Source of the DNA: Candidatus Methanoperedens sp.
Lineage (GTDB): Archaea; Halobacteriota; Methanosarcinia; Methanosarcinales; Methanoperedenaceae
DNA: 42,595 nt
Assembly: GCA_030650845.1 (NCBI GenBank)
Contig: JAUSDC010000066.1
Location: forward strand, 1 to 42,595
Reading direction: 5' to 3'
Shown one piece after another: positions 9,434 to 19,593 of this stretch. Position 1 is the first letter of the stretch. Each line of letters starts with the position of its first letter. A model generated the notes under the pieces. That model had not been told where the DNA came from and made no database searches. It saw only the letters and a program-made list of their open reading frames with translations. A program made the translations under genes and the position numbers.

Positions 9434-10672
9434 TTAGTCTATGATTTCGACGACGCATAATAAACCGTGTCCGCAACCCAGTGCAGGTTCGAGGGACATT
9501 TCTATATTTCGCAGGATTACAGCAATCTGAGGTCCCATCACGCTTGCCCAGAAATCCACGACAGGGAATCGGTGCGCATTTCTATAAAGCCATGTCAGGA
9601 ACTTTAACTCGTTTGAAATATCCGGTATTGTGGTCTCGATAAGACGTGAGACCATGCCATCATTACCGTGGAGCAATGCTTCAACGAAATTTATCACGCA
9701 ATTCCATTTTTCTTTATAGTCCTGTAAACGTGTCCAAACCTGCGGCTGTAGTTTTCCAAATTTTGCGCACCAGTCAAGGTTAATATTCAGGTATTCTAAT
9801 TCCCCTCTATAATCCCTGTCAAAAAGGCGGTTGATCTGATAGCGATAATTAAAGCGTGGTGCGCCAAAGAGACCCGTCTCCATATGCCTGCCCACAAAAA
9901 TAGAACGGTCAATACATCGAACTACCTGAATAACTGCTTCTGCCTTTTTAGCAGCGGCTTCAAGCAAATTGTATAGCATATAAGGTGTCCAGTAGCATAC
10001 ATCGAACGACTGGATATATCCTGTGTTGCGCGATTCAGGCGGTATAAGATACGCCATATTATATGGAAGCATCGTTCTGCTCTCGTTCCAGTATTTTGGC
10101 CACTCAAGAGAATACTTCCCAAGTAAATCCAAGACAATAAAAGCTTTTGATTCGGCATGATTTATTATCTCTTCAACGAGCTGCGCAAGCATATCCGGTG
10201 CAAGATGAGAAAGAGATGAGTAAGACGAGAAGTAAATATCAAATGGTTGTTCACCCGTTAGCGGAAAACCTCTGTTCAGATCTGCCTGTTCGAACCACAC
10301 ATTGTTTCGATTTTCATAGTTTTTCCTGCCTTGCTGAACCATAGAATCGCTGACATCAATCCCCGTGTAAGAAATCTGGTCTGGAGACAATACAAAACAC
10401 TGTTTACCTGAACTAAGAGGCTGGCTGACTGGAACATGAGAAAGCAGTTCAAAACCTTCACCACTGCCGCAACCAAGATCAATTACATGGATATCACTCT
10501 TTTTTGCCAAAAGTTTTTCAATTGGGCTGCGTATTGTTGATTTAATTATGATATCTTCCCAGTATTTCCTTGCATAGTCCTTCTTTCCTGTAAGACCGCC
10601 TTTCTCCAGTCCGTAAAAACCCACTTGTGCTGCGACATCATAAAATTCTGCAGGTTCAATTTTTTTGTACAT
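9434..10672 (-). CDS. Class I SAM-dependent methyltransferase, unknown substrate
   Basis: A 412-aa cytoplasmic protein. The N-terminal half is a Rossmann-fold methyltransferase: HVIDLGCGSGEGFELL is motif I (SAM-binding glycine loop) at about residues 61-76, YTGIDVSDSMV is motif II, and FEQADLNRGFP is the acidic motif. The C-terminal 200 residues, rich in aromatic and acidic residues, are not recognised. AGGAGAG precedes the ATG at 10672. It starts 7 nt after the CNNM-type gene and is probably cotranscribed with it. The substrate cannot be inferred; similar proteins modify small molecules. Confidence 0.75.
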   Translation of the reverse strand: MYKKIEPAEFYDVAAQVGFYGLEKGGLTGKKDYARKYWEDIIIKSTIRSPIEKLLAKKSDIHVIDLGCGSGEGFELLSHVPVSQPLSSGKQCFVLSPDQISYTGIDVSDSMVQQGRKNYENRNNVWFEQADLNRGFPLTGEQPFDIYFSSYSSLSHLAPDMLAQLVEEIINHAESKAFIVLDLLGKYSLEWPKYWNESRTMLPYNMAYLIPPESRNTGYIQSFDVCYWTPYMLYNLLEAAAKKAEAVIQVVRCIDRSIFVGRHMETGLFGAPRFNYRYQINRLFDRDYRGELEYLNINLDWCAKFGKLQPQVWTRLQDYKEKWNCVINFVEALLHGNDGMVSRLIETTIPDISNELKFLTWLYRNAHRFPVVDFWASVMGPQIAVILRNIEMSLEPALGCGHGLLCVVEIID

Positions 10673-10679
10673 ATCTCTC

Positions 10680-12004
10680 CTATTTTTGTTTATTTTGTTG
10701 AGTGAGTGGAGCTTTTCGAACAGGCATAACCAGTACCTTATCTATCCGGTTTTTATCCATATCCATCACCTCAAAGCGTAATCCACCCCACTCAAAATGG
10801 TTGCCTTCATAAGGGATACGCCCCACCTGCATCAGCACGAAGCCGCCTAATGTCTGATATATAGTCTCTCCTGGCAGCTCTCTAATGCCGAATATCTCTT
10901 TGAAATCATTCACGGGCAACATTCCATCCAGTAGCCAGAGCCATCTTCGCGTTGCACAGCCAGTGGCTCCTTCAGTTCCTCAACGGATGGTATATCCCCA
11001 ACGATCTCTTCAAGTATGTCGTTGAGTGTTACCAATCCCTGAACACTGCCGTATTCATCTACCACCAGTGAGATATGTATGCCAGATTGCTTGAATAATT
11101 CCAGAACTTTAAGGGCGTGCGTACTTTCTGGCACAAACAACGGGCGCCGCAAGGATGCCTTCAGATCAGCAGGCTTACCTGCCATGTTACGACCCAACAT
11201 GTCCTTAACCTGCACTATGCCAAGAATATTATCAAGGCTACCCTGACCTACTGGAAAACGGGAATGACCGCTTTCGGCTATCTTACGTCGTATTTCTTCG
11301 GGTGAATCATCGATGTCGAGCCAGAAGATCTCAGTCCGCGGCGTCATCAATGCACCGACACGCAGGTCGCCCAGGCGAAATACATGCTCTACCATATCTC
11401 GTTCTGCTTTTTCAAACGTTCCAGCTTTCATGCCTTGCTCGATCAGGATATTAATCTCCTCCTCTGTTACTGGCGGCTCGGCAACCGGTCGTATGCCCAA
11501 GATCCTGAGTACTGCATCTGTCGAAATGCTCAACAGATGAACCGCCGGGGAAGCTATCTGGGATAACACGCGCATCGGAGCGGCCATAGCACAGGCTATT
11601 CGCTCGGCGTTATGTAATGCCATCCTTTTGGGCACAAGTTCACCGATAACGAGCGTAAGATATGTAATGCCCAGAACCACAGTACCCAGAGCTATGGTTT
11701 CGCTGTAGGGCGCAAGTAGGGGTATAGAGCTCAGTCGTGCCGATAGCTCCTCTGCTATGGTTGCTCCGCCTAATACACCAGCCAATATGCCTATGAGTGT
11801 GATTCCAATTTGAACTGTGGATAGTAAACGATTGGGTGAATTTGCAAGATCCAGAGCGACGCGTGCCTTTGCATTGCCTTCATTGACCCATTGTTGAAGC
11901 CGCGCCTTCCTCGCCGATACAATGGCAATCTCAGACATGGAAAAAACACCGTTAGCAATAATAAGAAAAATAATGAACATAATTTGAAAAGTGATATCGG
12001 ACAT
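10680..12004 (-). pseudogene. CNNM/CorC (HlyC)-type membrane protein, one frameshift
   Basis: The main frame (12004-10910) holds a DUF21/CNNM membrane domain (about residues 1-180) and a CBS pair (about 200-335; LMTPRTEIFWLDI, FPVGQGSLDNILGIV). It then stops at GSGYWMECCP. The C-terminal CorC_HlyC domain continues in another frame (10922-10680; LDGMLPVNDFKEIFGI to the end). Joined, the protein is about 440 aa, the normal length for this Mg2+/Co2+-efflux or magnesium-homeostasis family. The shift is a single-base indel near 10920. Truncation would remove only the cytoplasmic corC domain, so partial function is possible. As with the protease 3 kb away, assembly error is an alternative. Confidence 0.75.
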
Positions 12005-12050
12005 TCTGCAACCTTTTATTAGCTTGGTATTGAATTTAACTTATTAAACC

Positions 12051-14756
12051 TTATGGCTTATATGAATTTTTAAATCTAACAACTTTTTTTAATATCTCAG
12101 CTATGACAACCACAGTACTTGATGTCAGCAGGATTCTTATCCATGCATCAAACCCAAGAGGCGCAGTTTCAAAAACCGCTGCCAGAGGCTGCCAGTAAAT
12201 AGCAAGCATCATAGCAATGATAGACCCCGATAGCGCAAGGAGCAACCTTTTATTTGTAAAGAAACCTGTCCTGAATATGGATTGCTCAAGGGATCTGCTA
12301 TTCAGCGCATTAAATAATTCGAATGAAATAAGAGCAGCAAAAGCTGTTGTTTGCGCCAATGCGGTCCTCTCTGCCAAAGGAAGGTCATAAGTTGTATTCC
12401 ATGACCATGCAAAGAGGGCGAAAGTTCCCATGAAAATCGTTGATGTTATTCCGATAGTGTAAAGCACTATCCGTTTTGACAGGATATTTTCTAAAGGATC
12501 GCGGGGTGGCATCAGCATGACATCCTTTTCGGCAGGCTCAACCGTTAAACCGAGAGCTGGGAACTCATCGGTAACAAGATTAACAAACAGGATCTGAAGT
12601 GCAAGCAAAGGAACAATTGGAAAATCAAGTATCACCACAGCAGTAAATAGAATAGCAACCTCGGCAAAATTACTGGAAAGGAGATAGCAGGCGCCTTTCT
12701 GTATATTGCTGTATATCCTCCTTCCTTCTTCAACTGCATGCACAATGGTTGCGAAGTTATCATCCGTGATTACCATATCAGAAGCTTCCCTTGCGACATC
12801 GGTGCCTGTAATTCCCATGGCTATTCCGATATCAGCTCTTTTAAGAGCCGGAGCATCATTAACACCATCGCCTGTCATGGCTACGACATGGCCATTGCGC
12901 TTCAAGGCATCCACGATCCTTAATTTGTGCGCCGGCGATGCGCGGGCATATATAGAAACAGAACGGGCGGCTCTGCCTAATTCATCATCGGTCATCTTTT
13001 CTATCTCACCACCTTCCAGAACATCCCCGTCATCGAGCAGTCCTATTGTTTTTCCCACAGCAGTGGCTGTGAGTTTATTGTCCCCGGTTATCATCACGGT
13101 TTTAATTCCAGCGGTCTTGCATATGGCTATGGCTTCTATCACTTCCTCTCTTGGAGGATCCATCATTCCCATAAGCCCGACAAAAACAAGCCCCTGCTCC
13201 ACGCAGGATGATGTATATTCATTGCATTCCCTGCCTTCAAAGGTCTTTTCTGCAAATGCAAGAACACGAAGCGCTTCCTGCGCCATTTCCTTATTTGCCC
13301 CGATGATCCTCTCACGATCTTCATTATTAAGATCCCTGACAGTGCCATTTTCCCAAATATGAGAGCATACATCCAGTACTGATTCAGGCGCTCCTTTTAC
13401 AAATGCCATGATGCTGCGGGGCGTATTGTGAAGCGTGCTCATGAGCCTGCGTTCGCTGTCAAATGGCAATTCAGTGATACGTGGATAACTTTCATCCAAG
13501 CCTCCTTTTTTAGCAGCAACGAGCAGTGCTCCCTCTGTGGGATCTCCGATAATGCGCCATCCTCCGTCATGTTCAAGATAGGAATTGTTGCACATCATCC
13601 CGATCTTCAAAAGTTCAGTTAGATGTGCATCCTTTGATGGCTGGATCGCCGCGCCGTCCCTGCTGAATTCGCCCTCCGGGATGTAGCCGCTGCCAGTAAC
13701 ATTGATAAAATCATTTGTAAAGAGCGTCCTCACTGTCATCTCACCTCTTGTGATCGTGCCTGTTTTATCAGAACATATCACTGTGGCGCAGCCCAGAGTT
13801 TCCACAGCCGGAAGTCTTCTGATGATTGCATTGTGCTTTGCCATTCTCTGTGTACCAATGGCAAGGGTGGCTGTGACTATGAAGGGCAAAGCCTCTGGTA
13901 TACCCGCTACTGCAAGCGCAGCAGCAATTACCAGCATTCCAGGAATATCCTGCCCGCGAAGCGTTCCTGCGATAAAAATGATCAGGCAGGCAAGCAGGAC
14001 GATCCGCGCAAGCTGGGTGGCAAGTTTTGCAAACTTTATCTTGAGCGGTGGATCTTCTTCTTCTGCCTGGATCATCTGCGCAATGCTGCCTATCTGTGTA
14101 TTATTACCCGTTCCAACGACCACTGCTATACCGTTTCCCCGTACAGCCGCAGTGCCCATGAAAAGCATGTTCTTCTGTTCAGCGACAGGCGTATCTTCAG
14201 TTAACGCACCAGCGCTCTTTGACACAGTATGAGATTCACCGGTCAGGGAAGATTCATTGGTTTCAAGATTTATCGCATCCACAAGCCTTGCGTCTGCCGG
14301 TATCCTGTCCCCTGCCTCTATGTGGATGATATCCCCTGGAACAAGCTCCCTTGTGGCTATCTTTTTCACTTTTCCATCGCGAAGTACTCTTGCTTCGTAT
14401 GACACCATTTTTTTCAGGGCTTCCATGGCTCGCTCTGCCCTGTATTCCTGGATAAAACCAAGAACAGAGATGAACAGGATGATAAAAAGTATCACATACG
14501 CATTCGTGGTCTCTCCCGTGAATGCTGAGATAATTGCGGCGCCAATAAGGACGAGGATAAGGTAATTCTTGAACTGCGAGAGGAAGATACCGAGTGGAGA
14601 AATTCTTTTCTTTTCTGGCAGTTCGTTAAAACCAGATGCAGATAGACGATGATTTACATCATCTGATATCAAGCCCTGTCTTCCTGAGCGCAGACGCTGG
14701 AAAACCATCTCTGCACTATAGGTGTACCACTTCTCATTTGACCCCGGATCACTCAT
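12051..14756 (-). CDS. P2-type cation-transporting ATPase (Ca2+-ATPase-like)
   Basis: A complete 901-aa P-type ATPase: cation_ATPase_N domain, A domain with TGES (residues 172-175), phosphorylation motif DKTGT with Asp 330, N domain with KGAPES, and hinge TGDGVNDAPALKRADIG. Ten membrane helices are expected. TM4 reads IPEALP (286-291) where Ca2+ pumps usually have PEGLPA, and TM6 reads NLVTDEFPALG, with Glu replacing the usual Gly. The overall type is P2A (SERCA/PMR1-like), exporting Ca2+ or Mn2+; the changed ligand region leaves ion choice open. It is divergent from a CaCA exchanger 78 bp away, which supports a role in Ca2+ handling. Confidence 0.93.
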   Translation of the reverse strand: MSDPGSNEKWYTYSAEMVFQRLRSGRQGLISDDVNHRLSASGFNELPEKKRISPLGIFLSQFKNYLILVLIGAAIISAFTGETTNAYVILFIILFISVLGFIQEYRAERAMEALKKMVSYEARVLRDGKVKKIATRELVPGDIIHIEAGDRIPADARLVDAINLETNESSLTGESHTVSKSAGALTEDTPVAEQKNMLFMGTAAVRGNGIAVVVGTGNNTQIGSIAQMIQAEEEDPPLKIKFAKLATQLARIVLLACLIIFIAGTLRGQDIPGMLVIAAALAVAGIPEALPFIVTATLAIGTQRMAKHNAIIRRLPAVETLGCATVICSDKTGTITRGEMTVRTLFTNDFINVTGSGYIPEGEFSRDGAAIQPSKDAHLTELLKIGMMCNNSYLEHDGGWRIIGDPTEGALLVAAKKGGLDESYPRITELPFDSERRLMSTLHNTPRSIMAFVKGAPESVLDVCSHIWENGTVRDLNNEDRERIIGANKEMAQEALRVLAFAEKTFEGRECNEYTSSCVEQGLVFVGLMGMMDPPREEVIEAIAICKTAGIKTVMITGDNKLTATAVGKTIGLLDDGDVLEGGEIEKMTDDELGRAARSVSIYARASPAHKLRIVDALKRNGHVVAMTGDGVNDAPALKRADIGIAMGITGTDVAREASDMVITDDNFATIVHAVEEGRRIYSNIQKGACYLLSSNFAEVAILFTAVVILDFPIVPLLALQILFVNLVTDEFPALGLTVEPAEKDVMLMPPRDPLENILSKRIVLYTIGITSTIFMGTFALFAWSWNTTYDLPLAERTALAQTTAFAALISFELFNALNSRSLEQSIFRTGFFTNKRLLLALSGSIIAMMLAIYWQPLAAVFETAPLGFDAWIRILLTSSTVVVIAEILKKVVRFKNSYKP

Positions 14757-14834
14757 AAAATCTTATATGCAGAGTATTCATAATATATTTAACTTTCATC
14801 AGGTCATAGAGTAAATGTAAAAAACAGGATAACG

Positions 14835-15779
14835 ATGCCATCAGAAATGACCTCAACTTTAATATTTTTGCTTATTTCAATCCCCATTATTATCAAATCC
14901 AGCGATATTTTCACTGAAGGAGCCTCTAAACTTGCAAAGATGCTGGGTGTCTCTGATTTCATCATCGGGATAACTGTTGTGGCGCTGGGCACTTCACTTC
15001 CAGAGCTTGCATCAGACTCCTATGCCTCGTACATCGATCACGGTCAAATAGCCTTTGGGGATATCATCGGGAGCAACATCACCAACATCGCCCTGATCCT
15101 TGGTCTGACCTGCGTTATTAAACCGCTTGTAATAAAACATACAGAAATCTACAGCGGCTGGATACATCTTTTAATATTGACGCTTGCATCAGTGTTCATA
15201 CTTGTATCAGGGGGGATAGGAAGGATCGGGGGGATAATTTTCATATTCGCGTATATTTTTTATCTTAAAAACTCAATTGAAAAATATCGTGAACTGGGTA
15301 TTGAGACTATCGAAAAAAATGATTGGAATAAAAATATATTCGAAGTTCTCATTGGATTGATCGGAATACTCATAGGAGCACATCTTCTTGTAAATTCAAT
15401 AATAGGTCTCTCAACGGCTTTTGGGATATCGGAATATCTTATTGCGCTTGTGCTTATGGCTGTGGGAACATCTCTGCCTGAACTATTCGTTTCTGTATCG
15501 GCTGCCAGGAAGGGATATATGACCATGGCTCTTGGGAATATCATTGGAAGTAATGTCGCCAACATACTGTGGGTTCTTGGAGCTGCCGCAATTATCAGAC
15601 CCATCAGAATAGATCCTGAACTTATTTTTGTTCAACTCATATTCATGCTGTTGCTTTCGGTATTGCTGATTGTTTTTAAAAAATCAGGTTATGTGATTGA
15701 CAGGAAAGAAGGGGCTGTTTTTTTAGTAATTTATGTTGTTTTTGTTCTGGTGAGCATATTTTTTGGGAGGAAAGCTTGA
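14835..15779 (+). CDS. Ca2+/Na+ antiporter, CaCA family (YrbG-like)
   Basis: A 314-aa, ten-helix exchanger with two inverted alpha repeats. The first has VVALGTSLPELASD with FGDIIGSNITNI; the second has LMAVGTSLPELFVS with LGNIIGSNVANI. Both Glu residues of GTSLPE coordinate Ca2+ in the family (as in NCX_Mj). It uses Na+ or H+ influx to expel Ca2+. Shared divergent intergenic DNA with the P2-type ATPase suggests one primary and one secondary Ca2+ export route. A second gene follows 40 nt downstream on the same strand. Confidence 0.93.
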   Translation: MPSEMTSTLIFLLISIPIIIKSSDIFTEGASKLAKMLGVSDFIIGITVVALGTSLPELASDSYASYIDHGQIAFGDIIGSNITNIALILGLTCVIKPLVIKHTEIYSGWIHLLILTLASVFILVSGGIGRIGGIIFIFAYIFYLKNSIEKYRELGIETIEKNDWNKNIFEVLIGLIGILIGAHLLVNSIIGLSTAFGISEYLIALVLMAVGTSLPELFVSVSAARKGYMTMALGNIIGSNVANILWVLGAAAIIRPIRIDPELIFVQLIFMLLLSVLLIVFKKSGYVIDRKEGAVFLVIYVVFVLVSIFFGRKA

Positions 15780-15819
15780 AGTACTTATTGCTCAGTTTAT
15801 TCTTAAATACCAATAACAA

Positions 15820-16320
15820 ATGACCTTTGAAGAAATGCTCCTGAATATTCTTGGGTTTATCCCGAGCAAAGAACTCTTAATAGTTCTTTTGGCAGCACTG
15901 CCTCTTTCAGAACTCCGTCTTTCTATTCCTATAGCTATTATCAAGTTCAATATTGACCCGGTTATGGCATTTGCATTATCAGTGATTGGCAACATGATAC
16001 CTGTAATACCATTGCTGCTGTTCCTTGAACCTGTATCGAATTTTCTGCGGCGGTGGAAGATAGGGGATAAGTTCTTCACATGGCTTTTCAACAGGACTTA
16101 TCACAAACATAATGAGAAATTTGAGAAATATGGCTCTATGGGTCTTGCCATATTTGTGGGTGTGCCACTCCCGGTGACAGGCGCATGGACAGGCTGCGCA
16201 GCAGCTTTTGTTTTCGGATTCAAATTCAAGAATGCATTCCTTGCGATACTTGCAGGAGTTATTATGGCTGGCATTATAATTACCGTATTGACAATAACTG
16301 GAGCCAAGATATTTATATAA
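15820..16320 (+). CDS. Small multidrug export-type membrane protein (COG2426)
   Basis: A 166-aa membrane protein with four or five hydrophobic segments. ALPLSELRLSIPIAI near residues 27-41 and VGVPLPVTGAWTG near 108-120 are the two conserved half-helices of the Sm_multidrug_ex family. That family belongs to the wider DedA/VTT-like fold group. Transport function is poorly established. It follows the CaCA exchanger by 40 nt, so cotranscription is likely, although a TATA-like stretch near 15797 could give it its own leaderless start. Confidence 0.8.
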   Translation: MTFEEMLLNILGFIPSKELLIVLLAALPLSELRLSIPIAIIKFNIDPVMAFALSVIGNMIPVIPLLLFLEPVSNFLRRWKIGDKFFTWLFNRTYHKHNEKFEKYGSMGLAIFVGVPLPVTGAWTGCAAAFVFGFKFKNAFLAILAGVIMAGIIITVLTITGAKIFI

Positions 16321-16345
16321 TCCACAAGAATTAGTTCGTGCCTAA

Positions 16346-18181
16346 TCATTTCATCATATTTGCTGCATCCTTAACAGCCCCCAGTTTTCCCATGATAGTC
16401 ACATAATCCCCGTCCTGCAAAGCTGTCTCAGGGTGTGCAATAATTGATTCATTATTTCTCCGGATCATAACTATCAGGCTGTCTTCAGGCAGATGAATGT
16501 CCTTGATAGCTTTTCCCATAATCCTCTTATTGTTCACCCGGATCTCTATTATGTCCCCCTCCCCGCTGATCTCACACACAGAAAATAGATCCGGATGTCC
16601 TACCATGCCATCAAGCATCACCGCAGTTGCTATTGTAGGGCTGATCGATCTGATACCAAGATCTCTGAAAGCCTGAAGGTTTTCAGGTTTGTTAACGCGA
16701 GCGACAAGTTTCTCCTCAGTAAAACCGAAATTTGTCTTCGCGATCTGACATACAAGCATATTCACATTGTCCTGGTCTGTGGTCGCTACAAGGTATTTTG
16801 AACTTTCTATCCCTGCTTTTTTCAGAACTGCATTGTCCTGCGCATCTCCTTTGACTGCTCTTATTCCAAGTTGAACAGCCTTCCTACAATTCTCCTCATT
16901 GTTATCTATTATTACAACGTTCTCTCCACGTTTCATGAAACGTTCTGCCAGCGCTCTTCCAACCGTGCCTCCACCTATGATCAATATCTCCATGGGAACT
17001 ACTCCGGTCTTATTTGCAATAAATCTTGCTGATAAACCGGTCGCCAGTACAGTAATAACAATCGTCATGAACATAAGCCCTAGAAGACTGATCGATTCTG
17101 AAGTAAAGCCATAATCATTAAGCCGCAAGGTAAAATATACAGCCATGGAAGCAGGTACGACACCTCTTGGTCCTGTCGCTGCGATAAAAATCTTTTCACC
17201 CAGTTTGAGGTCAGATGTCCTGGTCGAGACATAAACCGCCAGGGGTCTAATTATTAGCATCAAACTAAAAACTAAAATTACACCTTTAATTCCAATCGCT
17301 TTAATGTAATCGAAATCTATGAAGGTGGATAATAAAATAAAAATGATTGACAACAACACTATAGAAATATCTTCCTTAAAATCCTTTATGACCTTTTTAT
17401 GCGGTATATCAGATGACCCGATAAATATTCCAAATATCGCCATTGCCAGTATACCCGACTGATTCCCGATATTCTCTGCACTTACAAATGCAGCAAGGAG
17501 AACCGATATGGTTAGAAGTCTCGCATACTGTTCAGTGATTAGGGGTATTTTACGCAAAACCAGTATGAGGATAATCCCGCTCAATATCCCAAAGAAGGCT
17601 CCATCCAGTAATCTGATCAGGAGAAATTGCGCAACCTTAACCCCTGTCAGTGACGATACGATCCATTCAAAGACAAGAGCGGCAAGTATCACACTGAAGC
17701 CGTCGTTCAATACGGATTCTGCCTGAAGAATGCTTGCAACCTTATTATTGACCCTGATCTGCCGTATGATGGGTGTGATGACACTCGGACCGGTCGCTGA
17801 TACCAGCGCTCCGAACAGCAGTGCAATATTAAAAGGTATATTCAGGATGTAATAAGCCGCAGCAGAGGATAACAGCGCAGTTATCAAAACTCCTGTTGTG
17901 ACAAGACTCAAGATGCTTTTCTGGATTTTGCGTATCTGCCTTATATCGATATCAAGACCGCCGTCAAACACAATAATTGCAACTGAAAAACTCACAAGCA
18001 ATTCGATGCCATTCCCAAAACTACCTGCCTGTATGATGCCTGTTACTTCAGGACCTAAGATGACACCTGCAATTAATAAAAAAACAATACTGGGGATTTT
18101 GAGTATCTGCCCGAGCATGTGCGAGAAGATACCGATGATCAATACAACCACAAATGCCGTTAATAGATATGTAGTACTCAC
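16346..18181 (-). CDS. Na+/H+ antiporter with RCK (TrkA-N/TrkA-C) domains
   Basis: A 611-aa fusion. Residues 1-390 form a CPA1-type membrane domain (IPSIVFLLIAGVILGPEVTG, SATGPSVITPI, ESVLNDGFSVIL, TGPRGVVPASMAVY). Residues 392-530 form a TrkA-N Rossmann domain starting MEILIIGGGTVGRALAERF, with the NAD-binding Gly motif and the acidic IIDNN. A TrkA-C domain follows at about 535-611. RCK domains gate transport by nucleotide, ion or pH signals. GTG start at 18181, with GAGGAGA 5 nt upstream. It is the third complete cation/proton antiporter in the window and the only one with its own regulatory domain. Confidence 0.93.
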   Translation of the reverse strand: MSTTYLLTAFVVVLIIGIFSHMLGQILKIPSIVFLLIAGVILGPEVTGIIQAGSFGNGIELLVSFSVAIIVFDGGLDIDIRQIRKIQKSILSLVTTGVLITALLSSAAAYYILNIPFNIALLFGALVSATGPSVITPIIRQIRVNNKVASILQAESVLNDGFSVILAALVFEWIVSSLTGVKVAQFLLIRLLDGAFFGILSGIILILVLRKIPLITEQYARLLTISVLLAAFVSAENIGNQSGILAMAIFGIFIGSSDIPHKKVIKDFKEDISIVLLSIIFILLSTFIDFDYIKAIGIKGVILVFSLMLIIRPLAVYVSTRTSDLKLGEKIFIAATGPRGVVPASMAVYFTLRLNDYGFTSESISLLGLMFMTIVITVLATGLSARFIANKTGVVPMEILIIGGGTVGRALAERFMKRGENVVIIDNNEENCRKAVQLGIRAVKGDAQDNAVLKKAGIESSKYLVATTDQDNVNMLVCQIAKTNFGFTEEKLVARVNKPENLQAFRDLGIRSISPTIATAVMLDGMVGHPDLFSVCEISGEGDIIEIRVNNKRIMGKAIKDIHLPEDSLIVMIRRNNESIIAHPETALQDGDYVTIMGKLGAVKDAANMMK

Positions 18182-18330
18182 CGCGATCTCCTCTTAATAT
18201 TATGACAATAAGATTTTGATAGATTATTCCTGCTATTAAATATAGCTGCCTGATATTCCAGTGGAGGATGATTCCGGGGATTAGGAATTGTCCAATATTT
18301 ATTTTTTTATCTATCTGCATTCATATGCGG

Positions 18331-19593
18331 TTAAATTGGCTCCACCACAAGCACAACCCCTTCCTTCCCTTTGATCACCACTTTACTCCCCGGCTCAATA
18401 CTCTCCTGCGACTTCGCGCGCCACATCTCTCCCTGGTATCTCACAAAACCCTTCCCCTCAGGCGTTATCTCATCTATTGTCCGGGCAGTATCCCCTATGA
18501 TATCCCCTATTACCGGCTTTTTTTTCCTTATCTCCATCACTTTATATATCGCAATGGCAAGGAATATCCCGAAAACAATAGCAGGAACAAGCAGGCTGAT
18601 GAGAAGACCGGTCTGGAATTCAGAACCATACATGTTCGGATAGCCGGTTGGTACAAGCAGTATGCTTCCCAGTGCGACGCACGCAATTCCCGCAACCCCT
18701 ATTATCCCGAAGGTAGAAACATGCAATTCGAACAGCAGAAGCCCGATCCCGAAAGCTATCAGGAAAAGACCTGCAACATTTATTGAGAAACCAAGTCCAA
18801 TCAACCCTAAGCTGATGGCTATCACACCGAATATCTCAGCACCATAACCCGGGCTCGTGAGCCCGAATATGAGCGAGTATATCCCGATGAACAAAAACAG
18901 CGAAGCAAGGATGGGATTTGAAAGAATTCCCATGAGATTCAATCTCATGGACGGTGAGTGATATGTATATTCAACTCCTGAAGTCCTGAGTACCTTTCCT
19001 TTGATTGTCATTCCATCCACCTTTACCAGAAGATCTTCTATACTTCCGGCTATGACTTCGATAACTTTTGCTTCCTTTGCTTTTTCAGCGTCGAGGTTCA
19101 GGTTGGCGGTAATAAACTCACCCGCTGCAGTTTCATTTCTTCCATGTTGCTTTGCCTTCTCTTGTACCAGTGCCACAACTGCGTTCACGATCTTGTCTTC
19201 TGTGATGGGTTTTATTCCTTCTCCAGTCATCTCAACCGGCTGCGCAGAACCTATTATCGTGTTGGGCGCCATTGCAGCCACATCTGTAGCAAGGAGTATG
19301 ATCGTACCTGCTGACCATGCTGTTGCGCCATTCGGGTACACATATCCTATGACTGGCACTGGGGAATTCTGGATGTGGTCAAGTATCCTTTTTGTTTCAT
19401 CAAGACCACCCCCGGGCGTGTTCATAGTTATTATCAATGCTTGCGCATCCGAACTCTGCGCATTCGCAAGAGCCTCGCTTATTATATCATCGCTGGCAGG
19501 TGTTATGGCATCGTTCAGCTCAACCACGATGACCTGTGCTCCGGCAGCTTGCACAAGACTGAAAAGAATGAAAAACAGAAAAAAAGCCTTCAT
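18331..19593 (-). CDS. nfeD: NfeD-type membrane serine protease (ClpP-class)
   Basis: A 420-aa protein with a signal peptide (residues 1-19, FFLFFILFSLVQAAGA). A ClpP-like protease domain follows with NTPGGGLDETKRIL and WSAGTIILLATD, whose Ser is the nucleophile. A Lys in the EDKIVNAVVALV helix is the likely partner of the Ser-Lys dyad. Then come four membrane helices (about 225-345) and a C-terminal OB-fold (about 360-420; GKGFVRYQGEMWRAKS). This is the long NfeD form. It overlaps the slipin gene by 4 nt (ATGA), the usual nfeD/stomatin pairing; such proteases cleave the C-terminus of the partner stomatin. Confidence 0.92.
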   Translation of the reverse strand: MKAFFLFFILFSLVQAAGAQVIVVELNDAITPASDDIISEALANAQSSDAQALIITMNTPGGGLDETKRILDHIQNSPVPVIGYVYPNGATAWSAGTIILLATDVAAMAPNTIIGSAQPVEMTGEGIKPITEDKIVNAVVALVQEKAKQHGRNETAAGEFITANLNLDAEKAKEAKVIEVIAGSIEDLLVKVDGMTIKGKVLRTSGVEYTYHSPSMRLNLMGILSNPILASLFLFIGIYSLIFGLTSPGYGAEIFGVIAISLGLIGLGFSINVAGLFLIAFGIGLLLFELHVSTFGIIGVAGIACVALGSILLVPTGYPNMYGSEFQTGLLISLLVPAIVFGIFLAIAIYKVMEIRKKKPVIGDIIGDTARTIDEITPEGKGFVRYQGEMWRAKSQESIEPGSKVVIKGKEGVVLVVEPI

